A stretch of 64,000 nt of DNA from Cyathus striatus (taxonomy: Eukaryota > Basidiomycota > Agaricomycetes > Agaricales > Nidulariaceae), in assembly GCA_025738555.1 (NCBI GenBank), contig JAOVFP010000016.1, positions 2,418,001 to 2,482,000 on the forward strand, in the 5' to 3' direction. This document shows positions 12,178 to 24,761 of this stretch, one piece after another. The translations under genes and the position numbers were made by a program. The stretch's first letter is position 1. Each line of letters starts with the position of its first letter. The notes beneath the pieces are model-generated. The model was not told where the DNA came from. It did not search any database and saw only the letters and a list, made by a program, of their open reading frames with translations.

Positions 12178-15100
12178 ATGACACACCCACACCAACCCAC
12201 CTACCCACAGCCAGCCCTCAGCGACCAAGACGACCCGCGCGATTACAGAATACACTCCTGGATATCAGACCAGGCGCGCTTTGCTGCCTCGCCTGAGCCC
12301 CGCACCATGAACCCCAGGTATCTCGATGGTCCCGAAGCAGACAGAGAACGCGCCGACTCCCCCGTCTTAGGATACGAGCTCAACAGACCGACGAAGGAGG
12401 ATGGACGAGATAAGGTACGCGTTTGGGTTCAGTCGTGTCTTGGCCTGGGCTAGCGTCTAACTTTTTTTCTGTGATAGCCTCTACCCGTGACCCCTCCTTT
12501 GACGCCCACCCCCACTCCACCGCTGCCTGTTGCCTCTGCCTCGGTGTCGACGTCATCGCCCACCGTGCAGACGCATACACAGTCGCAGAGCTACAGTGTC
12601 CCGCTACCACCGTCGTTCACCCGTCTGCCCATCCACCCCAAAGCACCCATCCCAGGACCAAAACCAGCCAACCACTCACCCTCGTCTTCCATCCACTCCC
12701 GCACGTCAGCGTCCTCGCTGCCCTATGCACACTCACTTACCATCCACACACGCACTTCGTCCCAGTCTTCGCTGTGCTCATCGCCCTCTGTGTCAAGGAG
12801 ACCATCACTGGCACGCCAGCCTTCTCTGCCTCTCCTGGGCGAGACCTCTGTTCTAGGTCTGCCCCCCCTCCCGCAATCTCCGCAACTGCAAATCCAACAA
12901 CATCAAGTGTTTGCCCGCTCAAGGAGTACGTCCCTCGCCTCCCTCTCGAGCTTGTACCATCTCCCTACGGGGTACGAGCCTACCTCTCCTCAACGTCGAC
13001 AGTCCCGCTTTCCAGCTTCGCAACTGCAGGCTAGTTTGTCCCAGTCCAGTCTCTCTGGTGTGCTTACTCCACCGAGTCTTGGCAGCGTGCGCGACGCGGT
13101 GTACATCGACTCAGAAGAGGTGCGCGAGAGGCTCGATGAGCTTCTTGCTGCCGCTGCCATTGATAAGCCCGAGTCAGTCGAGAGCTACCCTGGATACCTG
13201 GTAGACTCGTACGCTTCCAAGTCGACTGAGAGCACCGAGGAGGATTTGGGACAGCTCATTGACGTGCCTCCTATACAGGAGGTGTTGGAGATAACAAGCC
13301 CCGATGGAGAAGTCCTTGCATTCCCTGTGCCTCCTCTTTCTCCGCCGTTGACTCCGGGGTACTATCAGACCCCGTATGCCTCTTCCTCACAGATCTATTT
13401 GGGACCTGCCGTAGGGCCTAGCACGCCTCCAAGGCCGGCACCTGCGCCTCCCCTGGTGCTGGATGAAGACGATGAACTGTTCTTCCGCCCGAAAACAATT
13501 CACTCTGTCCTCCCTGTTCCCTCTTCCTCCACAGTGGAGAAGCTCCAACCTCCATCGGCGGACGAAAGGTCCCGATGGAGTATGAGCTCTTCCGTCGATG
13601 TGCCCATGCACCTCGGCAGGAAGGACGAAGAGGGGCGGCGGCGGAGCGTTAGCGTCGCCTCGATGCAGCGCAAGGAAAAGGAGAAGGAAGGGAAGCGGAA
13701 GAGGCTTGTTTCGTTCATCTCCCGGTTGGGAGGCGCGAAGGAGGAAGAAATGGTCGAGGAAGAGGAGGTCGTTGAGGGAAGAGCAATAGTGGAAGAGGTT
13801 CAGATGCCGCTTACGCCTGCTACCAGTTCCGAAGCGCATGTTGCGTCTTCGCAACCTTTAGAGGAAGAAGAGGAGGGTGAGGAAGAAGAAGACTGGGAAG
13901 AAGACCTATTGCTGGTGAAGCATATGTATACATATGCTTATCCTGTCCCCGATGTTGCTGATCTCGAGCTCGAGCCGGCTGTCGGTGCTAGCGCACCACC
14001 TTCCCGTACTTCCGTCCGGGAGAGTGTGGAAGTGAAACAGAAACGGTATCGCGCGAGTTTGGAGAGCGATGACGAGGATGAGGTTGTGCCTGTGAGGAGA
14101 GAAGAGTCTGCTGAGAGGAGGAGTACGGATGATTGGCGCCGTGGGTCCGTTGTGGGCTCTATCGCACCTCGATCGAGTCCTGCTTCGCCTGTAAAGAACA
14201 GGGTGCAGCCCCAGGGGAGACTGAGAAGCATGTCGAGCTTGAGTTCGTTGAATCTGGTTGGCCGGATGGTTAGCCAGGGCTATGCTTCACCTTCACCGTT
14301 CTCCCCTTCCTCTCCTCCTACACCCCTTCCTTCAGCCACGATGACGACTACGAAACCCACCTCGTCGTTGAGGACTTTTATCACGCGCATGGGGCTTGTT
14401 TCTGCTTCCTCTGCTCCGGCGCCTGTTGCTACTTCTATTGCGCTGCCTAGGAGGTCTTTGGTCCTCACCCAGTCCGAGGGTAAGCGCAAGTTGGTGATTA
14501 GTGGTGTGGAGGACGATGATGCGTACGATGCTGTGCGGAGGTGGTGTGAAGCGTTTGGAGAGGTACGCAAGTTCAGTCGGAAGAGGGAGGGGAAATCGGA
14601 TGGGCAGGTTGTGGTTGTGGACTTTAAGGAGAGGAGGGTGGCTGATATGGTAGGTCTCTTTCCTTATCTCTCTTTTTCTTTCATCTTTGCTTTGTGTTTC
14701 GCTTGCCTTTTCTTTCTTGGTGCGCTTTTGGTGGACAGCGGCGGGGGAGGTGTGGCGAGTGGGGGTGTCAATCACTCTTTTTTTCTTGTCTATCTCTTTA
14801 TATTCTCGCTCTTCATTCTTATAGACCTGGCTGAGGCAGTAGCCGCCTTCCGCTGTCTAGCCGCAGACACGTTGTCTGTGTGCTGTCGACGCCCATCTGC
14901 TATCTCTGTACTGCATGCCGGAGCAGGGTATGGGCTCGCATAGAGTCGTCGGCGGGCCGCATTTCCTCCGGCTTCTTTTCCCTTTACTCTCCCTCCCCAC
15001 GCATTTTATTTCTGTTATTTCTTTTTGATTACTGGGGATTTATTTGATTTTTCTTTGCTTTGCGGCTGGGGTGGTGGCGGCGGTTGTTACATCAACTTGC

Positions 15101-15372
15101 ATGCTCTTTCTTTCCCTCGTGCGAGAGGGAAATAGAGTTGCCCCGAGGATTACGAGTCCTCGTGTATCACCACATCAAGGCTTCCTGACTTCCCCTTCCC
15201 TTTGGCCTCGTCTTTTGCCTATTACTTACTTCGTGCTTGGGTGTTTTGTTTATTTGCTTTTTGCCATGATCTCATGCTGACGTATTTTTGAACTTAGGTG
15301 TGCCGCCTGCAGGCCCAGGTGCATATCAAAGGCGCTGGGAGTGTGAATCTCTCTTGGGTTTCGAAGAAGTAG
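12178..15372 (+). CDS. Large Ser/Pro-rich protein with C-terminal RRM-like domain (about 827 aa)
   Basis: Three exons join in frame: 12178-12414, 12478-14649 and 15298-15372. The introns are 63 bases (12415-12477) and an unusually long 648 bases (14650-15297). The start is the ATG of MTHPHQPTYP; open sequence extends upstream but has no ATG. The first 650 residues are disordered: Ser/Pro/Thr-rich, then basic KEKEKEGKRKR and several acidic Glu/Asp runs near residues 430-480. The last about 90 residues resemble an RNA-recognition fold: KLVISGV (beta 1), helix DAVRRWCEAFGEV, QVVVVDF (beta 3), helix RRVADMV, then, across the long intron, the end GAGSVNLSWVSKK. The second intron falls inside this domain, and splicing restores a sensible beta 4. 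A role in RNA binding is inferred from the fold only. The RNP aromatic residues are not classical, so an RRM-like protein-binding domain is also possible. Confidence 0.7.
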
Positions 15373-16908
15373 ATGATGCGCCCTGTGTCTGGACAGATAC
15401 AACCGCGACGAGGCCTCTGTTCACTTCATCCGATCTCTGCATCACTGTTCCGTCCTTGCACTGCTTCGTCCCTCCATCAGCATCATGATTCACAAGTTCT
15501 ATATCAGCATTGGCATCTTCCCACCACTCACCGTATAACCCACAATTCAACCTCTCACACGAACACTTACAACAACCCCTTTTCAATTCTTGCATCGCAG
15601 AACTCTTTTTCCACCCCTTGGCTTTCTCTCCATTTTGTTGACATTGCTCTAGCTTTGCTTCTCTCCTTTTTCGCAGTACTTAGATCTCGTTCTCACTTCC
15701 CCCCCCTCTTTCTTCGATCTCGACCTGTCTTTTCTCGCTATCGCTTTCGAGTGATTCTTTCTTTTTTCACTTTCTCTACTCTCTCTGGTCTTCAAATTGC
15801 AGCCCGCAGCCGAAGAAGTGGTTTGTTTATGATATCTAATCACCTCCGTACCGTACACGATCAACCCATCCAACCTCTCCCCCTTGGACGCAATCAAAAT
15901 AAAACTCGAACAAAACTCCTAATAGCAAGGGATTGTTGTTGTTTCATATAGACGGCGGGTTTTGCCAGTCAGTCTCCTCAGCAACTAATGCCCGCTAGGC
16001 ACCCGTCCTCATCATGTGGTGGGTGTATGGTTCACCCGCCCGACTTTGGATTTACCGCTTGGCCTGGGCCCGCTCGCTCGCTTGCTCCCGTCCCCATCCC
16101 AACTAAACCAACCAAACTACGACCTTGGAATGTCTCCTCCAGCTGACCCCTTCGAGCCTCGAGATGAGGGTTTTTGGCGATGGTTCCTGTCGTTTCGACG
16201 ACAGCGCCGGTGTCTTGATACCATGCGCGCCTTCCATCCCCTATTACTCCTCTTGGACTCATCACACACTCGTTGTCTTTTCTGTCTCGGTATCTCACTT
16301 GCATACGCTCGTTACGATCAACCACCACGCTCATTTATGCCCGTCCACCAGATCTAGAGGACATATCACGCTCGTTTCTCCACTCTCATCTGTGCCATAT
16401 CTGCATTTCCACACTCATTGTTATATCTCTCATTTATTGCATCCGGACTGTCAGCTACATTCCATGTTGTGCATTGTGTACTACCCCCTCCCGCACTGTA
16501 CCCTACCCTACCCCGCACTGTACTTCGACCACCCCACATCGTTGTATTCCACTCATTGCCTTGTACACACTTCTCGCCTTGTACACCTCCCTGCATTCCT
16601 TGTATATTGTGCCAGGCATCCCTCTTTTTGCGTCCAGTATTTATGTACGGTTAGGAGGCTTTCTTATCGAGTTTCGGGTGTACTGCACGGAACTTGAAGT
16701 TTGTTACATAGTTGAATCCTAGTAGAAAGTCAAAGTAGTTAATAAAAATGGGAAAATGTTCCATAAGTCGTTTATCTGTCTGTCTGTTTTGTTAAGTTTC
16801 GTTTCGTGTGCTAGATGATTTGATCCGCCTCTTCGGTTGCCCGATTTACTTTATCGTGGAGATTAGATTATGTTAGATTAAGATGACGGGCGGGCGGCGA
16901 GTATCTTG
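15373..16908. other. 3' untranslated/intergenic, pyrimidine-rich
   Basis: This is strongly C/T-rich DNA downstream of the RRM-like gene. Several plus-strand frames stay open here (15373-15951 and 16125-16697). Their translations are biased Ser/Leu/His/Phe strings expected from C/T-rich sequence, with no domain. I treat it as 3' UTR and spacer. Confidence 0.45.
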
Positions 16909-17464
16909 CTACGCTCTGTTTCTCAAACATTTCATCCACCATAGTTTGCCCGATCTTCTGTCGTACTCATTCTTGAAACTTGAGATACTTAGCTGAGGAG
17001 GACGAAAGCCGTACATATTACTATCTGCCCGACATTCATCCACTTCCGCAGCCACTTCGATCCCTTCGGACGTCATGTCGGACGCACCTACGATGAAACT
17101 CATTAACCCTATACCCTTCAGTGAGTATAGTGGGCTTAGCCCCCCAATTTTTATTCCGCGTAGATTCTAGAAGATACAAGGGACTCGAAGATGCCTTCTG
17201 ATCAGTTGAGATCAAGGTTGTATCAGTGGTGTAATATGTACCAACCCCAGCATCATACGGCGTCTTCACCTTAGCGACATGGAACCGGAACTCGTCTGCG
17301 GTCGTCTGCTCGTACTGGAGTTTCAAAATGGAAGGTTTGGCTCGCGTGGAGGGATCATCGCTCGCGCGCTATCAGTTCAGGAACGATATAACTCGCTGTG
17401 TACCCTATATACGTAGTTGTACCGTGGTCTGGAGTCGAGGCTTGTATAGTGCGGAGGTATCTTG
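16909..17464 (-). CDS. Small multi-exon gene, beta-rich protein of unknown function (possibly DUF6593-like)
   Basis: Exons read on the minus strand as 17413-about 17464, 17115-17368 and 16909-17063. The introns are 17369-17412 (44 bases, CTGAAC branch motif, ATAG end) and 17064-17114 (51 bases, GTATAG donor, CGAAG end). Splicing the second intron joins ...AKPTILTEG to IEVAAEVDE in frame and leads to a stop at 16909-16911. The protein alternates polar and hydrophobic short strands, including TTLIST, PLYLLES, PTILTEG and IEVAAEV. That order resembles the small beta-sandwich DUF6593 proteins common in mushrooms, but the match is from memory and weak. The start codon was not found: the first exon is open to about 17464 but has no ATG, so another upstream exon is likely. 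Confidence 0.45.
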
Positions 17465-20400
17465 TTGTTTTTTCGGCTTTATCTATTTTTTTGGTTTTTT
17501 GGAGGGTTTCGCCTGGTTTCGGGGTTGTGACCGTGGGGGTTGGTTAACGGTTGGTTGTAGGATTGGGCAGTTAGGCGCTACCATTCTATTATCGTGCGTG
17601 AGCACTATGGAGAAGATTCTGGAGATAAGTATACACCATAATTTCATGATATTTTTGAACTATACAAAGCTACGTAAGTGCAGTAAAGTTGTGAGGGAAA
17701 AGAAGTCTGCCATTGTGCCCCAGAAAGCGGGGCGGCTCCGCTGTTGCTAAGATCATCTGCTTCAAGTTCACAAGGGTTCACATAACTGTCAATGTCAGTG
17801 GCTTAAAGGGTGCCTTAGAGAGCGCATGGGTACAGACTGGTATATATTCCCTCATTGGGCGGGAACATATGGCGGGGCTGTTGCGCGGCTTGCGCCGCTC
17901 GCGTGCGCGTGGGAGTTCGGTATGGAAAAACCCGGTGCGGTAGCGGCGAGGTTCATCTGGTTCGGCCTTGGTTCGGCCTGGTTCACTCACTTCCTGACCC
18001 ATTTGCTTAGAACTTCGGGCACCTTTGCCGCTCCACTCGCTTTTCAGCGCTTTTCTTCAACAATCGAACGTTCAGCTGAACTGGTAACTTCACTGCTCCC
18101 TCCCTTACTGTCCCCACGCATCGTGAACTTCACTGCAGCCGACGCTTCTCACCGTCAGCAGCATATTGGGCTCTGATCACAATCGTGTCTTCTTGGATTG
18201 ACTTCAATAGAGATTCTTGCACATTAACTTTTATTGGAGACTTTAGCGGTAATCCCCCTTTCAGGTCACCAGCGACGTGTGCCATCTGCATACTCTGGAC
18301 TTATCACCGCACCCTGTCTGTTGAGGAAAGCTCTTGCCATACTCACTTGCTCATCTATAACGAAATGATTCAACGACGTACGTCTTGACTCTTGACATGC
18401 TCTTCGCTCGCGATTCTCCTCTCCAAATAGCCTTCGGGATCGTCTTAGATGCCGTATTACCCCCTTTGCCCATTTCCCAACATGACTACCCATCCAACGC
18501 ACACAGCCAACCCATTGCTACCTCTGTCTCTCACCAAGATAAGTGAGCTGTATCCGTCTGCAGAATCAAAACTCAAACCGCGGGGCGCTGCCGGACGACT
18601 CCATAAGGACTAGTATCTCCGACACTCGGATTCAAAGTCCACCGTAGGCTTTTTGTTGTTCAAATGTTCGCTGGCTGACCCTCTCGTAAACATAGGTAAG
18701 TCTGTTCACCCACCCTCTGTCAGCTATGTCGCGGATGTCAGTTCGGTGACGGGCGGGTAAACGACAGCGGGACCCGATCTTGTGCTACTGGAGCCTCTGT
18801 GAGAACACTTGTCAAGGCGTCTTCTAGCTCGGTGTGTTGAGTGAAGAACGAAGGTGATTTTTTGATTTGATCCTGCCATTTAGAAGTGAGAACTTCGAAC
18901 CTTTTGAAGATACCATGTGTTGGTCAGTTTATGATTTATTGAATTTGATAATCTACACTGGTTGATATATCACATGGACTGGGCGCACTTCGACTTCTCT
19001 CTGCGATGGTTTCTAGTTTTTTAGCTACCATGTTGAATGCCAATAGCGCGCGAGCGTGATATCATGGATGGTGGTTATACTGAACCTACTAACCTCTCCG
19101 GTTGACTCGCAGAACCTGTAATTAACCGTTGTTAGGGCAGGCATGGAATCTTCGCAGATAACTCCTCTCACAAACTCTCAGATTCATACAGGCATCTCCC
19201 GTTTATCAGCTTCTACATATCTTTTAATTTACTTCGTATCGCATCCGCCATTCCGGTCGCTAGGGGTTTAGCGACCATCCTACCGTACGGAGTAATCATC
19301 TGTAATCATCCCTATACGAAGGGGCGCGCGCAGCAAGTTGGTACACCTGAGCAAATCAGTTCAAGTGGAGTCTTTTGATAGATAGGAACCCCCTAAGCGG
19401 GACTCAAGTCATCAGAACTCATTTTTAGACTGTGAAAATGGACGAGTTCTGTGAATGGCACGTCATTGCCATAGGAGTTGGGTTAGAAGACGTTCGACGA
19501 TGTCAGAGACACATACCTACCGTATTTGTTTCCGCAATTTACTTGGAGACGGGCTATAATTATGCTTGTCGACGATCTACCTTCTTTTTTTCTTCCGTGG
19601 TTTGACAAAATTGAAACACGATCGAGATCAAGTACTATTTGTTCGATATGTTCAAGTTGTACCTGACGGTGGAAAGAAACCTCGTGGCATACCTACATTT
19701 TTTGTCGAGCATCAGGAAACATACGAACATCATATCTGGATACCATAAATAGTCGTGCTCAAAGGTCAAAATTCTAACGTACGTTCCATTCACGACCACT
19801 TTCAAAATCAAGTCCACTGGAGCAGCTTATACAACCTTCCTCAGTGCTTCTTCGCAATGTACCGTCCAACATATCGGCGGTACTTGTAACTCAATGTACA
19901 CTCAGAATCAGTCGTTGATTCAGAATACGTCCAACGTCTGATGAACGGACTCGGGTAAAAAAAGATCACTTGGTGACTGATCGGTTCAGCTGTTTCTGGG
20001 TTGGTATCTATTGGTATCTGGACTTGAATCAAGATTATAATTATGGGGGAGACGTTGAAAATAATCTAGGACTGGATGGGATTGCGAACTGAGCTGGATA
20101 GGGCACAGGGGACTGATTGGTTTATTTTTTTTGCTAATCGAAGGAAAATTCAACTTGAATAGGCCTTGATATAAGTATATTAAGTACAGCCCGAGAGCAA
20201 CTTACAGTAGTTACAATATTGACGTGCGTGTTCAGGTTTTAACCTTTTTGATTGGTACTTATTCTAGCAAAGTACTTATTAGGTTGGTGCGTAATTTTAT
20301 AACACTTTGTATTTCTGCTTGTCGTTAGGCTGGTCATATATCGAGGGTTCAACTGAAATACCGAATAGCTCGGGAAGTTTAGCATAAGAAACACAATTGG

Positions 20401-20921
20401 CCTACGTGCGAATTCAACTAGGATCTATCTCTCAAAATATACCAGTAGCCAGATACTATATGGACCATTCAATATTAATAGCTTTGAAATAGGTTTCATT
20501 CAGGAAGTTTTATTAATATATCAAGTACCCAGCTTTCTTAATCATATTATAATTGTACAAGGAAGATTAAATTATTGAATTCAGGAAATAATAAGACAAG
20601 TCGATGTACACCGCAAAAGACTCCTAAGTATATAGCACACTTATCCTTCATTGGTATTCACCATGGACAGCATTCATGCATAGGTAGGTGTTATTTTACG
20701 TAGAAGTGCTACTTGAGTGTGAATATTACCACGGAAAACGTTAGACTGGAATGCTTGACGTCAGATTATTATTGAAGAATATTGGCGTTATGAAAGAAAA
20801 GTGTATCGCCCTGCTCAAATTTCCTCCTCATGGCCGACCTCAACAGTTACCGTTGTTGGCGGACTCATCTAAACCTGCATCATAAGCGTTCTAATCTCAG
20901 CCTTCCGAGCGGAGAACGCTA
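17465..20921. other. Gap without a supported gene
   Basis: Short open frames occur on both strands (17713-17943, 18266-18502, and minus-strand frames at 19635-19817 and 19841-20032). None has a known motif or a clear splice chain. The last two are on one strand and close together, so a decayed gene near 19.6-20.0 kb is possible. The final 800 bases are AT-rich, as expected for the 3' flank of the F-box gene. Confidence 0.4.
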
Positions 20922-22507
20922 CTATTGTTCATCGGCACTGTCAGTGTCAGTGGCAGCATCTCCGTGAATCTCCAAGGCCATAGCAAAATCTACCTGCCAA
21001 TCACCATCGGCATCGTAAAATTCGTCCTGTAGTTCTTCAATCAACATATCATGACCCTCAGTCACGTAGTCTTCATCATCCATATACTCTTCATCGGGTT
21101 CACTAACTTCATCAGAAGAATCCGGATAATCTTCTAGACTTGTGTTCTCATGGGAGTCATGTTCCTCTAAATCCCTATCGTCTGGTGAGGAATATAGGTT
21201 ACGATTTGAATCTTTTACGAGATGACTCCAACCGTTCTCTTTGCTGTAAACGATTTCAGAGACCTGAAATTGCCACTCGATGACAAGAAGCGCAATGTCG
21301 TACGTGGAGCTCACATAAGGAGGGAGGTCGTGCATGAATAAGGCTGGGTCCAAGCGTCGCACATATTTCAAGTTTGGAAAATTAGACCAGTCAAAGCCGT
21401 CACGTAATTTCTTTCTGAGATATCTCATATCGGATGTGTGCATATCGATAATTTGAAGACTCTCGTGCTTGTAGGATGCCAGCACCGCCTCGAAATATTC
21501 ACCGATCACCAAGTGCTCTAACACAGGGCACACGGAAAGGTCGAGATATTCGGGTCCACCGAGTCCTATTTTGAAGTAGCGAAGCTTGCGTCCATAGGCT
21601 TTAAGTAATTCCATAAAACTGATCCGTCCTTTGTCCGGGTTCCTGCATTCATAATAACTAGAATATTCGCATATTACTGTTAACTGAAGAAGCGAAGGAA
21701 GATGAAGGGTATTCGGAAAACCTTCGAAAGTGGCAGTTCTCATGGTCCTATCAACATATAATTGAAGAGATACAACAGATGGGAAATTTAAGCTTCCGCC
21801 AGGAAGCAAATGAAAGTCGAAGTCGTCCTTTAAGACAATGTGCAACTCGGTAAGAGTATTCCGTAATGTATTCCAATACGTATCTGGAAAAGAGGAGATA
21901 ACTTCAACGTCGCAGCTGAATTTCATGAGCTTCTGCGGACTTGGGACTGGTATGGAGGCTATCAAATTTGGAGCAAAGTATTTTCCAGCTATGAAGATAA
22001 CATCGAGAGAAGTTAACTGGCTGCAGTATCGGTAGATTTCAGTCATGCTCTCAAAGCAGACATTCACCATATGACGGGGAAAATAGCAGTTGATGTGGAT
22101 GTGTTTTACGAATGCAGCCAAGGAAGGGCTGGCTAAGAGTGAAGATAGAAACGCTGGTACTTGTGTGCACCGTCTGAAGACGATGGTATCATAGAGCAAG
22201 GGAGTTCCAATATAGTACCATGTTTTGCAGACTGCAATGATAGACTTTTTCATTCGGATACTCCAATTCAAAGTAGAATCGGGGCAGCGAGAAAGAGATG
22301 GGTCGAACAAATACGCAGGCGGAAGCACATGTTCGAAGATGGTCCATAGAAGTTCTGGTGGCAGCACTTGCACTGGGGAAAGAACCATCGGTGGGTCTTG
22401 CAAGGAGAGAGCTTGTAATACGTGCTGCGTAAGTGTTTATCGTTATTATCGGGTGTTTATAAGCATATAAATCTAACTCAAATATGACAATAGCTCTCAT
22501 ACCTCCA
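20922..22507 (-). CDS. F-box protein with acidic C-terminus
   Basis: The main minus-strand exon (20922-22424) encodes about 500 residues. Near the N-terminus, LPPELLWTIFEHVLPP followed by SIIAVCKTWYYIGTPLLYDTI is the F-box helix pattern that binds Skp1 in SCF ubiquitin ligases. The middle has leucine-rich stretches (SLDVIFI, LRNTLTELHIVL, LQLYVD, CPVLEHLVIG), consistent with divergent LRRs for substrate binding. The last about 110 residues are very acidic (EEYMDDEDY, DTDSADEQ). Start choice: ATG-GAG at 22502-22507 followed by a 77-base intron (22425-22501, GTATGAG..ACGCAG) joins in frame as MEHVLQALSLQDPP. The alternative is the ATG at 22388 inside the main exon. Mushrooms carry hundreds of such F-box genes; the substrate is unknown. 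Confidence 0.82.
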
Positions 22508-22711
22508 TTACATAAAACAGCTTCTCCAAACACAATTCCTACTCGAAACGTCGATCCTTAAGGTAACTTTGGACTGTAGAGGTTTAACTTATGGAGGGAC
22601 CGGGACAATGCCGCGAAGTATCTGATTCAATTGATCAATCGATCACCGGTCACATGCACACTGGAGCTTGAAATTTCGGACTTCTCCGGAGCTTAGGGAA
22701 ACAAAAACATA

Positions 22712-22814
22712 CTCTCTGTCTGGGAGTCGAACCCAGCTTTCGCGCGACCGTATATGATCATCCTAATGTTGTCTACATGACAGGCGCGTGTACTAACCGA
22801 TATACTAACAGAGA
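22712..22814 (-). tRNA. tRNA-Asp (GTC) with 31-base intron
   Basis: Read on the minus strand, a perfect 7-bp acceptor stem (TCTCTGT with ACAGAGA) encloses a D arm (GTAT..GTAC), an anticodon arm CGCGC-CTGTCA...-GCGCG and a T arm CTGGG-TTCGACT-CCCAG. The discriminator is G. The anticodon is GTC, as for Asp. A 31-base insertion lies one base 3' of the anticodon, the standard position for nuclear tRNA introns removed by the tRNA splicing endonuclease. Mature length is 72 without CCA. A- and B-box promoter sequences are internal to the D and T arms. Confidence 0.93.
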
Positions 22815-24761
22815 TATGTGGATTAAAAACCTGCAGCACACCACTTATTAAAAGAAGCTAATACCAGAAAGGCTTTAATGACAGATACCTCTCATGAGGC
22901 TCCATGACTAGGTTCTCATAAATATAGTCCGGTTTATTTTATTCTTCTGGCAATAAAGCGTATCCTAAGTCTACTCCATAGCTTTATAGAATTGATTTGA
23001 CTGTGAACGATCAATGTATATTCAGGTGCAATTTTCAGTTAATGAGCATTTCTCTCAGCAAAGTTGTGTTACATACAACGGGAAGCGGGGAAGTCGCGTT
23101 AAAACTCGCGACTAAAATTAGCTTACTAGCTCCGGTTGGACGTGAGTGCTGAAGTTCTACTGTAACGGAGCTGTAAGCAAATCAAGTTGCACGGGATGCA
23201 TAGTACATTAGTCGCAAACCAGCTATGTACAAGGGTTTATCAATGACAAGACCTGCCGCCTGTTCTTGCTGCGGCACCATCATATATATTTTAGCTTGGA
23301 AAGCAATTGAATGGGTAGCTTTAGTAATGCTCTTCTGATTCATCTCAGGCTCGGACTACTGCTTCCTGGTATAACGCCATGGGGGTCAACTCTGGACAAT
23401 CGTATCGTCCCGGAACTTTCATCTGTTTTTTACTGTCTTTAAACATACTTATAGTGGGTTATACTGAGTTATATGAGAAATGCGGATTAGACGGCCCGCC
23501 GCTGTTACCAGGAAGTCCTTGCATTTCCGCCAGCTAATGATCTGATCCGACAACTATCTGCTCCCGGAATCCGAGTTCTAAAAATTCCAGTACTAGTTGT
23601 CTATACCAGGTCATATTTGCCATGGAACATTGAATGGGGCTAGACTTTTATGCCTTCCAGGATTATGTGAATTATTGAGACTTGAATCATTTTCATTGGC
23701 TAGAAGTAAGAGGGCTTTTGTAGTACAGAAATTACAATACAAGTACAAAATCTGGGAATTATCCACTGAGGATCAGCAATTAATGCAAAATTATTGTTAG
23801 GAAAGGGCCCGCTAGATTGTAGTATCGGAAATCTACAAGATGTAGTTTGGCTAAACTTGTATTTCCGGATGGGGTTGCACAGGTCCATGAAGCGCATCTC
23901 GTAATTGCAGACATAATCTAACTTCGTCATGACGAAATCACGATGTACTTTACAAAAGCTTCCAATTATCCACATGTCGCAAAGTACTTCTAACAACTTT
24001 CTGTTCAGTCGGTTGATTACGGATAGATATAGTGAACCTCCTGAGAAATGGATGAGACTTACTTTCCCGGGCTATATATCACATGAAGTTACTATTCAAT
24101 GATCAATAATGAATGTATGTGATCTTTTGTGAGTAGACCTCAAGAACTAGAAATTTGAAGATTTAGAGTAGACTGTAACGGCGTTACAATGAATTCATTA
24201 AAGACAGCTGTTGAAAGGAGGAACCAAACAAGGACCCACAGTGTCACAAAGACGGTATCGTGTGTGGTTCCGGGTCCGGGTCTTGCTAGCACTACGATTA
24301 TGAACCACTGCTGTGGCACTGACTCAATTGCTGTTGCCCTTTATCCACCATATCAGTGGCTCAAAATCGATCTCCTTGTTAGCTACCTAGCTTGTATGCA
24401 TCAGTCCCACCTTTCCTGCTCTCCAGTTCCCGTGCTGAACGTTGAAGATCTCCTATACTTCGAACCGCCATGATCTACCTGGTTTCTACCCCTGCAACTA
24501 CTGCGAAAGCTCAATCAGGTCGCCTTCCAAGTTGTGGACTACGGTGCCCTCCCTTGCAACTAGAGCAATGAAGAGATGAAAGAACGATTCTCTCAAGATA
24601 TTCAAACCATACAATAACGTTCACGACACAATTTGATATAATATATTCCAGGATTGATAGACATACAAGTGGATGAGTGGGTATTGTTACATGCTGAGAG
24701 CTACATATATATTCTTCAGGTGAGCACGTCAGTACACGGCGAAAGGATTACAATCTCTGCC
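22815..24761. other. Gap without a supported gene
   Basis: This is AT-rich DNA between the tRNA and the coiled-coil gene. Open frames at 23597-23800, 23700-23996 (minus) and 24189-24473 have no recognisable motif. The last 160 bases probably hold the 3' untranslated region of the minus-strand gene ending at 24762. Confidence 0.45.

Noticed and set aside
15373..16697. Plus-strand frames of 190-192 codons after the RRM-like gene
   Set aside because: C/T-rich composition, no domain, no splice logic; most likely 3' untranslated and spacer DNA.
20922..22403. Non-ATG starts (TTG/GTG) for the F-box, kinase and other genes
   Set aside because: A nuclear fungal gene should start at ATG; I used the next ATG or a spliced upstream ATG.
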